Part shown: one piece after another, positions 57,465-64,000 of the stretch
Layout of the letters: every line of letters starts with the position of its first letter
How positions within the stretch are numbered: the stretch's first letter is position 1
Origin: Gordonia soli NBRC 108243
Lineage (GTDB): Bacteria; Actinomycetota; Actinomycetes; Mycobacteriales; Mycobacteriaceae
Direction of reading: 5' to 3'
Assembly: GCF_000334455.1 (NCBI RefSeq)
Contig: NZ_BANX01000005.1
Coordinates: 1 to 64,000, forward strand
DNA length: 64,000 nt
The notes under the pieces: model-generated
Seen by the model: only the letters and a program-made list of their open reading frames with translations
Told to the model about the DNA's origin: nothing
Databases searched by the model: none
Program-made: the position numbers and the translations under genes

Positions 57465-59486
57465 TCAGAACCGCCCGCCGACCCCGATCCGGCCCGAACT
57501 GCTGGAGCCGCCGAACGATCCGGGGCTGCGGCCGCCGCTGCTGTACCCGCCGCCACCCCAGCTGCCGCCGCCGCCCCAGCCGCGTCCGCCGCCCATCCCG
57601 CGCAGGAAGCTGTCGACGAGGATGCCGCCGAGGACGGCGCCGGCACCGGATCCCGCGGAGGTCGTCGACGGTTGCGACTGCTGCCAATCGACCACGTCGG
57701 CCTGGGCCGCCATCAACGCCTGATCGGCCAGCGAGCCGGAACGTCGGGCCTGGTCGGCTGCCGCGATCGGGTCGGTTGCCCGTGCGACGCCTGCGGATTC
57801 GAGCAGACGCTGCGCCTCCGACAGTCGGGTGCGCGCGATCGACTGCACCGCGCCGCGACGGGTCGCGATGAAGTCGGCGGCTGTACCGACCTTGGCGGTG
57901 GCCGATTCGATTGCGGCATCGACTACTTCGGTGCGCCGTCGCCGCGCTGCCGACGCGTCGCGGGCGGCATCGAGCGCTGCGTCCAGGTCGGTGTCGGCGT
58001 CGACCAGCGCGGTGAAGGTACCCAGTGGGTCGGCGTCGAACCCGGTGCGTGCGGCCTGCACTGCTGCCTGGGCCGTCGCGACGGCGGTCGCCAGGGCCGG
58101 ACCGCCGTCCGTGGACAACTGGCCGGCCTCGACGAGCTCGGCATCGACTTCCTCGATGAGCGCGGGCAGCCGACTGTGTGCGGCCGTGATGGTCGAGTCC
58201 GCATTGGCGATGGCGTCGAGCAGACGACCGGCCTGCTCGATCGCGCCCTCGGCCGACCGGATGTCGGCGACCGCTGCGCCCTGCTCGCCCGCGGGGGCGG
58301 TGATCGCAGCGCGGCCCTGGTCGGTGTTCGCCTCCGCGAACTCGATCTGCTCGCGTGCCAACCCGACGTTGTCGGCGATGGAGGTCAGTGTTGCGGCACC
58401 GTGCTTCGCCACCAACGCGGTCAGCGTCTCCTCCGACTCCTCGAGTCTCGCTCGCAGGGCAACGGTCTGCTGGGTGAGTTCGTCGAACCGCGCCCCGGCA
58501 TTGATGAGAAGGTTGCGCATCGTGTCGAAACTCTCGACCTGCTCGTCGAGATCGGAATCGACCGAGGTGCACGTGGTGATGATCTGCACGAGCATCGAGC
58601 GCTGCTCGTCGGCGGTCTCGGGGACATCGTCGTCGAGGCGCTGACGCAGCGCGAACGACTCCGCGAGTCCCTTCCGTGCGGCATCGAGTGCGGCGGTGAA
58701 GGGTGCGGTCTCGGCGGTCCCGAACTCGCTGACGGCCAGACGCAACTCCTCCTCGCTGGTCCTGATCGCGTTGTCGGTGTCGGTGAGCACCTCGCGCGAC
58801 CAGGGGTCGAGTACGTCGAGGGGCTGGGCGGCGAGCTGCTCGACGGTGAGTTCCTGCTCGCGCAACGACTCCACGCCGTCCTCGACGCGCCGACGGCGAC
58901 GCCTGCGCGTGTAGAGGAGCGCCCCGCCACCGCCGACGACCACCACACCGCCGACCGCAGCGGCAGCCACCCATCCGCTGTTGGACGGGACGAGGGCGGC
59001 GGACACGCCGTCCGCGGCGCCGAGGCCCGCGGCCAGCCAGTTGTTCGCCCGCAGGGCCGGGCGGATCTCGTTGCGGTCGATGTCGTCGAGCGTCGACTGA
59101 TCGATGCCCTCGATGTCGCCGGGACTGCTGAGGTGGTACGACCGGGTGTCGGTCGCCACGGCGAGCACCAGGTCGCGATCGCCGAACTCGCTGATGTCGC
59201 TGGTCTGCTTGGCCCACTGCTCGGCCGAGAGATTGTCGAAGTTGCGCACGTACACCACCCAGAGCTGGATGTCGTGCTCGTTGTAGAGCCGGTCCAGTCG
59301 CTGCTGGAGCTGATCGCTCTGACGGGTGTCGAGAACATCGGCGGCGTCGACGACCTGCGTGGGGAGCCTGGTCGGCGGCTCGGCGTGGGCGATGCCGGCA
59401 CCGATCCAGCTCAGACCGAGCATCGACAACAGGACGGCGAGTGCGCTCACGGCGACACCGGAGGCGAGACGGCGGCGTACGACCAT
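57465..59486 (-). CDS. TPM-domain (YgcG-like) secreted/membrane protein with coiled coil and Gly-rich tail
   Basis: 673 residues from the ATG at 59486. Signal peptide (about 1-35, VSALAVLLSMLGLSWIGAGIAHA), a TPM domain (about 40-160: QVVDAADVLDTRQSDQLQQRLDRLYNEHDIQLWVVYV), a transmembrane helix near 175-195 (GWVAAAAVGGVVVVGGGGALLY), then a long helical, coiled-coil-like region (about 200-590) and a final Gly/Ser-rich tail (RGWGGGGSWGGGGYSSGG). TPM domains are implicated in photosystem repair and membrane quality control in other organisms; in actinobacteria the role is unknown. The Gly-rich end is common to these proteins. Confidence 0.85.
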   Translation of the reverse strand: MVVRRRLASGVAVSALAVLLSMLGLSWIGAGIAHAEPPTRLPTQVVDAADVLDTRQSDQLQQRLDRLYNEHDIQLWVVYVRNFDNLSAEQWAKQTSDISEFGDRDLVLAVATDTRSYHLSSPGDIEGIDQSTLDDIDRNEIRPALRANNWLAAGLGAADGVSAALVPSNSGWVAAAAVGGVVVVGGGGALLYTRRRRRRRVEDGVESLREQELTVEQLAAQPLDVLDPWSREVLTDTDNAIRTSEEELRLAVSEFGTAETAPFTAALDAARKGLAESFALRQRLDDDVPETADEQRSMLVQIITTCTSVDSDLDEQVESFDTMRNLLINAGARFDELTQQTVALRARLEESEETLTALVAKHGAATLTSIADNVGLAREQIEFAEANTDQGRAAITAPAGEQGAAVADIRSAEGAIEQAGRLLDAIANADSTITAAHSRLPALIEEVDAELVEAGQLSTDGGPALATAVATAQAAVQAARTGFDADPLGTFTALVDADTDLDAALDAARDASAARRRRTEVVDAAIESATAKVGTAADFIATRRGAVQSIARTRLSEAQRLLESAGVARATDPIAAADQARRSGSLADQALMAAQADVVDWQQSQPSTTSAGSGAGAVLGGILVDSFLRGMGGGRGWGGGGSWGGGGYSSGGRSPGSFGGSSSSGRIGVGGRF

Positions 59487-59578
59487 GGCGTCCAATCTAA
59501 CGTCCGCCGATGCCACCGCCGCGCCTCACCCGCGGTGGGTCCGCGGGCCAGACGTGGCGGTGGGGTGGGCGCAGTTGC

Positions 59579-60385
59579 TCAGCCGTTGCGCTGGTCGCGC
59601 CAGCGGACAAGAGCGGACAGGGCTTCGAAGTCGTACTTGGGGCCGTTGGCGCCGACGGTGAGCAGGCTCAGACCGGCATCGGCCAGTTCGTCGGCCGACC
59701 GCAGGACCTCGTCGATCGACTTCCCGTCGGTGTCGACGCCGGTCGAGTGCTCGATCGCCGACGGGTCACGCCCGACGGATGCGCAGTGGTCGGCCAGGAT
59801 GCCTGCCTTGCGCTGGTACGTCGGGACGTCGCTGAACGAGTGCCAGATGTGGGCGTGCTTCGCGACGTGGCGCAGGGTCTTCTTCTCGCCGCCGCCACCG
59901 ATGAGGATCGGGATGTCGCGGGTCGGCTTCGGGTTGAGCTTCTCGAAGCGCGACGCGATGCGCGGCAGGGCCTCCCCGAGGTCGTCCAGGCGCTTGCCTG
60001 CGGTCTTGAAGTCGTATCCGTACTCGGTGTAGTCCCGCTCGAACCAACCACTGCCGATGCCGAGGATCAGGCGACCGTCGCTGATGTGGTCGACGGTGCG
60101 CGACATGTCGGCGAGCAGGTCGGGATTGCGGTACGAATTGCAGCTCACGAGCGCGCCGATCTCGATGCGTGAGGTCTGCTCGGCCCACGCCCCGAGCATG
60201 GTCCACGACTCGAAGTGGGCGCCGTCGGGGTCGCCGTACAGCGGGTAAAAGTGGTCCCAGTTGAAGGCGATGTCGACGCCGATGTCCTCGGCACGTCGCA
60301 CCGCATCACGGATCAGGGAGTAGTCCGGCGAGTGCTGGGGCTGGATCTGGACGCCGATTCGGACGGGACGTGAGGAAGAAGTCAT
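59579..60385 (-). CDS. LLM-class F420-dependent oxidoreductase
   Basis: 268 residues from the ATG at 60385. A luciferase-like (alpha/beta)8 barrel: RIGVQIQPQHSPDYSLIRDAVRRAEDIGVDIAFNWDHFYPL near the start, GALVSCNSYRNPDLLADMSRTVDHISDGRLILGIGSGWFERDYTEYG in the middle, and DIPILIGGGGEKKTLRHVAKHAHIWHSF as the typical F420-family motif. It probably uses reduced F420 in the cytosol; substrate unknown. Divergent from the MalY/PatB gene with a 115-bp gap. Confidence 0.88.
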   Translation of the reverse strand: MTSSSRPVRIGVQIQPQHSPDYSLIRDAVRRAEDIGVDIAFNWDHFYPLYGDPDGAHFESWTMLGAWAEQTSRIEIGALVSCNSYRNPDLLADMSRTVDHISDGRLILGIGSGWFERDYTEYGYDFKTAGKRLDDLGEALPRIASRFEKLNPKPTRDIPILIGGGGEKKTLRHVAKHAHIWHSFSDVPTYQRKAGILADHCASVGRDPSAIEHSTGVDTDGKSIDEVLRSADELADAGLSLLTVGANGPKYDFEALSALVRWRDQRNG

Positions 60386-60500
60386 GTTCTCCAGTCTGCC
60401 CAGCGCAGCGGTTCGCGTCGATGCCCATTCGAGTTCGTCACAAGCGGGAATAGGAGCGACGGATTGGCTCCGGACGTCGGCGGTCGGGTAGGCAGAGACG

Positions 60501-61652
60501 GTGACGCTACCGATCGCTCCCGACCTGGCCGAGCTCCGATCGCGGACCAGCGCCAAGTGGCGGACCTACGCCGACGACGTGTTGCCGCTGTTCATCGCCG
60601 AGATGGACTACCCGTTGGCGCCGGTCGTCGCCGAGGCGATCGTCGAGCGGGTCCGCCGGTCCGATGTCGGGTACGTGGCGGGCCCAGGGCACGTCGGTGT
60701 CGCATTCGCCGGATTCGCCGCGCGCCGATGGCAGTGGGAGGTCGACCCCGCCGACATCCGGGTCACCACCGATGTGAGCGTCGTGATCGTCGAGGCACTG
60801 CGCGTCGCGATCCGCCCCGGCGACGGAGTGGTGCTGACATCACCGGTGTACCCGCCGTTCTTCGAGCTGATCCCCGAGGCCGGTGGTCGCATCATCGACG
60901 TACCGCTCGTCGGGTCCGGTGCCGACTGGCGGCTCGATCTCGCGGGCATCGAGCAGGCGTTCGCCGGCGGAGCGCGGGCGATGGTGCTGTGTCAGCCGAA
61001 CAATCCCCTTGGTCTCTGCCACCCGCGGGAGGAACTCGCGCAGCTGGCCGAACTCGCAGCCGCCTACGGCGTGATCGTGGTCAGCGACGAGATCCACGCG
61101 CCGCTCGCGCATCCCGGTGCGCAGTTCGTACCGTTCCTCTCGACCGGCGAGGCGGCTCGTGAGATCGGCATCGCCGCACACTCGGCGAGCAAGGCGTTCA
61201 ACGTAGCCGGCGCCAAGTGCGCCCAGTTCGTCGCGGTGTCGGAGACAACGCGCGCGTTGCTGGATCGGATGCCGCGAGAAGTCGGGTTCCGCACGAGCCT
61301 GTTGGGTGCGGCCGCTGCGGAGGCGGCGTACGCCTTCGGCGACGAATGGCTCGACCTGATCCTCGGCGTCCTCGGTCAGAACCTGAACCTGCTGGAATCA
61401 CTGCTCTACGAACGAGTCCCGGATGTCCGGTTCCACCGGCCGTCGGCGTCGTTCCTGGCCTGGCTCGACTTCCGCGGCACCGAGCTCGGGCCGGACCCGG
61501 CCGCGCACATCCTGGATTACGGGCAGGTCGCACTGCATTCCGGTCCCGCGTTCGGGCCCGGCGGAGTCGGGTTCGCGCGGTTGAACTTCGCCTGTGCACC
61601 CGACGTGCTCACCGAGGCCGTCGACCGGATCGGTCGGGTCGTCTACGGCTGA
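60501..61652 (+). CDS. MalY/PatB-type PLP-dependent C-S lyase (cystathionine beta-lyase family)
   Basis: 383 residues from a GTG. Fold-type I aminotransferase pattern: PLFIAEMDYPLAPVVAEAI at the start, SPVYPPFF, LCQPNNPLGLCHPREEL, VVSDEIHAPLAHP and the cofactor lysine in HSASKAFNVAGAK. IAEMDYP and YPPF are typical of MalY/PatB, which cleave cystathionine and other Cys-S conjugates to pyruvate, ammonia and a thiol. It lies alone on its strand beside a convergent esterase gene. Similar to mycobacterial Rv2294-type proteins. Confidence 0.9.
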   Translation: MTLPIAPDLAELRSRTSAKWRTYADDVLPLFIAEMDYPLAPVVAEAIVERVRRSDVGYVAGPGHVGVAFAGFAARRWQWEVDPADIRVTTDVSVVIVEALRVAIRPGDGVVLTSPVYPPFFELIPEAGGRIIDVPLVGSGADWRLDLAGIEQAFAGGARAMVLCQPNNPLGLCHPREELAQLAELAAAYGVIVVSDEIHAPLAHPGAQFVPFLSTGEAAREIGIAAHSASKAFNVAGAKCAQFVAVSETTRALLDRMPREVGFRTSLLGAAAAEAAYAFGDEWLDLILGVLGQNLNLLESLLYERVPDVRFHRPSASFLAWLDFRGTELGPDPAAHILDYGQVALHSGPAFGPGGVGFARLNFACAPDVLTEAVDRIGRVVYG

Positions 61653-61673
61653 CGGGTGAACCCGGCCGCCGGC

Positions 61674-63014
61674 TCAGCCGAACCGGATCAGCCCCGGGAC
61701 ATCGGCGGGGGAGGTCCAACCGTCGCGGGCGAAGTCGGCCCAGATGCGCCGCAGCTCCCGACCGTCGGTCGTAGCGCGCTCGGCGTCGTGACCGGCGAGG
61801 ATCGGCGCGCCGGCCCATGTCTCCGGGGTGCCGAACAGCAGCGGGATGTCGACGGTGTGCACCGCGCGTAGCGGATTGCCGGGGACGCCCCACTCGATCA
61901 CGTACTGCGCGGCCTCACCACCGGCCTTGCGATGACGGCGGGCGAAGCGGTCCGCCGCTTTCGTGTAGACCGCTTTCGTCAGTTGGTGGACCAGCGTCTC
62001 GTGCACGAGGTTCCCGACGATCGGCAGCCGCGGCAGTGACGACACCCCGCCGATCGCATGCGTGAAGAACCCGGTCTCGCGCGAGTTCCACCCGATCAGG
62101 ATCTCGACCTCGCTCGCCCGGGCGGCCCATGCCGCATCGACCTCGTCCTCGCTGGGCAGCGGATGGTGCCCGTACTGCGGTCCGAAGGACATCAGGGCCG
62201 GGAGTCCGTGGCGCAGCAGGGCACCCGGCCCCATCATCGACTCCTGGACACTCAGCACCTCGTCGACGCTCGCCGACGCCGACACCTCGTGCGACGCGGC
62301 GAACATGTCGGCGTGCATCCGCTCCCGACGACGGGTGATCCCGAGTGGCGCGCTCTGCAGGATGGCCCGATGGAATAGTCCGGATGTCGCCTCGGCAGCC
62401 ATCAGCTGGGCGATGGCATCGCCACCCGCCGACTCGCCGAAGACGGTGACCGTATCCGGATCACCGCCGAATCCGGCGATGTTGGTGCGTACCCAACGCA
62501 GGGCTTCGATCATGTCCAGCAACCCCAGGTTGGCGGGCCGATTCACCCCGTCGCCGAGGAATCCGAACAGGCCCAGCCGGTAGGTCACCGACACCACGAC
62601 CACGCGCTGCTCGGCGACCAGCGGCCCGGGGTCGTGGCAGGGGGCGTCGGCCGCGCCGATGATGTACGACCCGCCGTGGATCCAGACCATCACCGGCAGC
62701 ACCTCGTCGGCGCCACGATCCGCGGGGATCGTCACCGACAGGTACTGCGCGTGTTCATCGGGCACCAGGTCACCGAGGGCGGCATCGCCGAAGGTGTTGT
62801 GCACGATGCCGTCTTCGTCCCGCTGCGGACAGGCGGGTGACCAGGACGTCGCATCGATGGGCTCGGTGGCCGGCGGTTGTGGGGTCGGGACCTCGAAACG
62901 TTCGGCGTGGGCATAGCGGATGCCCGTGGCGCGGACCACGGGTCCGTCGGTCCAGCCCATGACGGTGCCGGCCGGACAGTCGAAGGTGGTTGTGATCGAG
63001 GGTGATTCCGTCAT
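61674..63014 (-). CDS. Carboxylesterase type B
   Basis: 446 residues. Oxyanion-hole segment PVMVWIHGGSYIIGA, nucleophile FGESAGGDAIAQLM, the acidic residue region in GWNSRETGFF and a late His (AVHTVDIPLLFG). It is shorter than eukaryotic members but typical of actinobacterial type B esterases such as LipT-like enzymes. No signal peptide; cytosolic hydrolysis of carboxyl esters is expected. The 162 bp between it and the next gene contain nothing recognised. Confidence 0.9.
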   Translation of the reverse strand: MTESPSITTTFDCPAGTVMGWTDGPVVRATGIRYAHAERFEVPTPQPPATEPIDATSWSPACPQRDEDGIVHNTFGDAALGDLVPDEHAQYLSVTIPADRGADEVLPVMVWIHGGSYIIGAADAPCHDPGPLVAEQRVVVVSVTYRLGLFGFLGDGVNRPANLGLLDMIEALRWVRTNIAGFGGDPDTVTVFGESAGGDAIAQLMAAEATSGLFHRAILQSAPLGITRRRERMHADMFAASHEVSASASVDEVLSVQESMMGPGALLRHGLPALMSFGPQYGHHPLPSEDEVDAAWAARASEVEILIGWNSRETGFFTHAIGGVSSLPRLPIVGNLVHETLVHQLTKAVYTKAADRFARRHRKAGGEAAQYVIEWGVPGNPLRAVHTVDIPLLFGTPETWAGAPILAGHDAERATTDGRELRRIWADFARDGWTSPADVPGLIRFG

Positions 63015-63176
63015 CGGACTCCTTCGCGCACGGCAGTGGTGACCGCGCCGGCCGAGGTGTGCCCCGCGATCCCCTCGAGGATACGTTCGATTCCTCGTGT
63101 CATCCGTGTCCGGCAGATTGCGGAGGCGGTGTCGGCGAACCCCGACGACCGAGTCCGCGCGCCGTTCGCCGCAACG

Positions 63177-63671
63177 TCAGCTGATGACGATGGTCCCCTT
63201 GCAGGTCGTTGCAGGGATCTCCCACAGCGCGTTGCGGTTGACCGTCGACAACGTGACCTCCACGCGACCCTTGCCCGGCTGATTGCGGGGCCAGGTGAAC
63301 CCGTGAACGCCGGTGTTGGGTGGACGGACATTGCTGTTGGAGACGAAGGTTCCGCGCTTGCCGTTGTCGAGGTGGCGCCAGTCGAATCGGGCGACGGAGT
63401 CGTAACCGGTCAGGAGCCACAGACTGCCGTAGGTCACCATGACATTCGTCCACCCGTCGTACTGCCCCACGACGACCTGGCTCGGCGCATAAGGGACGTC
63501 GACGATGTTGGGACTCAGTCCGAAACAGTTGTTGATCGGGAAGCCGCGGGAGGTCGACGGCGCCGGTGCGCCGGTCGCGGCCGACTGGGCGGAGATGAGT
63601 CCCACAGCCGCTGCGGCGACGGCCATGGTTGCGATCAGGCGCTGTCGCGCGTTGTGACGTCTGGACTGCAT
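63177..63671 (-). CDS. Secreted hypothetical protein
   Basis: 164 residues. Signal peptide with RQRLIATMAVAAAAVGLISAQSAATGAPA, cut near residue 35. The mature part (FPINNCFGLSPNIVDVPYAPSQVVVGQYDGWTNVMV...CKGTIVIS) is a beta-rich domain with two Cys that may bond. Tandem with another secreted-looking unknown upstream. No family recognised; similar small secreted proteins are common in Mycobacteriales. Confidence 0.75.
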   Translation of the reverse strand: MQSRRHNARQRLIATMAVAAAAVGLISAQSAATGAPAPSTSRGFPINNCFGLSPNIVDVPYAPSQVVVGQYDGWTNVMVTYGSLWLLTGYDSVARFDWRHLDNGKRGTFVSNSNVRPPNTGVHGFTWPRNQPGKGRVEVTLSTVNRNALWEIPATTCKGTIVIS

Positions 63672-63741
63672 GGTCGACCTTCTCTCTGTTGCTGTGATGG
63701 TGAACGCATTTGTCGTCAGTGCCCAGCTCGGGCGAGGCCGT

Positions 63742-64000
63742 TCACACCGAGATCAGGTGTGGGATCGGGAGGATGTAGTTCAGGCGGGGAATCAAGCCGG
63801 TCTGTGGAGGCGTCGATCCGTACACGACGAGGATCACAGGGCCGGCCCCGGTGTGCACCACCCCGACGCGGTCTGGGTAGCCGAGGGGCCGGTTGCCGGC
63901 CGCAGATCCCGACAGTTCGATCCGGCCGGCCGCGCCGGTGCGCAGATTGACCCACGCGGTGGTCAGTGCCGAAGGCTCAATGAGGTCACGCTGGATCACC
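63742..64000 (-). CDS. C-terminal end of an unknown, probably secreted protein (cut by window edge)
   Basis: About 85 residues of an open frame that enters from the right edge. The visible part (SALTTAWVNLRTGAAGRIELSGSAAGNRPLGYPDRVGVVHTGAGPVILVVYGSTPPQTGLIPRLNYILPIPHLI) is a beta-strand-rich stretch typical of exported domains. Its start is outside the window, so family and start cannot be assigned. Confidence 0.5.
   Translation of the reverse strand, partial: VIQRDLIEPSALTTAWVNLRTGAAGRIELSGSAAGNRPLGYPDRVGVVHTGAGPVILVVYGSTPPQTGLIPRLNYILPIPHLISV

Noticed and set aside
1-64000. Insertion sequences, prophage, tRNA or rRNA genes
   Set aside because: No transposase or integrase motifs, no cloverleaf-like sequences and no rRNA-like conserved stretches were found on reading both strands.

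Overview
The window is high-GC actinobacterial DNA of the Mycobacteriales (mycolic-acid) type. Many genes start with GTG, gene order around murJ / DUF6049 / NUDIX / pcnA, YqgE and leuS resembles the origin-proximal region of mycobacteria, and several genes are typical of that order: an MfpA-like gyrase-mimic pentapeptide protein, KshA, a KstR-type operator, and a glucosylglycerate hydrolase of the same length as the mycobacterial enzyme. Gordonia or a close relative is my best guess from content; this is inference. No tRNA, rRNA, CRISPR array, insertion sequence or prophage was seen.

Layout. 1-6.1 kb: murJ (5' end only), DUF6049 and NUDIX genes on the minus strand, divergent from pcnA. 6.1-17 kb: mixed housekeeping and accessory genes (FMN-binding protein, lipid kinase, TetR-glpD, mfpA, acyl-CoA dehydrogenase, a PLP lyase operon with a two-gene SMR pump, a Ca-binding-repeat protein, an MFS pump, YqgE). 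17.2-26.2 kb: secreted CocE-type hydrolase, an A/T-richer two-gene ATPase + TOPRIM-like (DUF4276-type) module that looks transferred and defence-like, a BASS transporter, an SdpI protein with a Cys-rich tail, leuS, and a TfoX-N protein. 26.2-35.5 kb: an acyl-CoA dehydrogenase with a perfect upstream operator, then the conserved RDD / SpoIIM / DUF58 / MoxR / DUF4350 / DUF4129 / multi-pass membrane protein cluster, whose five minus-strand genes overlap end to end. 35.6-48 kb: HxlR-thiolase, a ketosteroid isomerase behind a KstR-type box, a GH63 glucosylglycerate hydrolase with a LacI regulator, a secreted PA14/carbohydrate-binding protein, MarR-MFS, and Tat-exported PhoX. 48.1-52.2 kb: an iron-regulated (IdeR box) siderophore ABC importer. 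52.3-55.7 kb: a steroid 9-alpha-hydroxylase operon (VOC-kshA-SDR) divergent from a TetR gene. 55.7-64 kb: a gene-poor stretch, a TPM-domain protein, F420-type oxidoreductase, MalY/PatB lyase, carboxylesterase and two secreted unknowns, the last cut by the window edge.

The most unusual signal is not a gene. Five intergenic copies of a dyad-symmetric element, each exactly 67 bp from arm to arm, occur at 14.76, 14.88, 29.5, 38.9 and 41.4 kb. Both the outer arms and a small inner inverted repeat are centred on the same base, and most arm changes keep G-U pairing. It is a candidate undescribed interspersed palindromic repeat family or structured RNA/DNA site. Steroid catabolism (KstR box-isomerase, KshA operon, thiolase, two acyl-CoA dehydrogenases) and iron uptake are the clearest regulated physiological themes.
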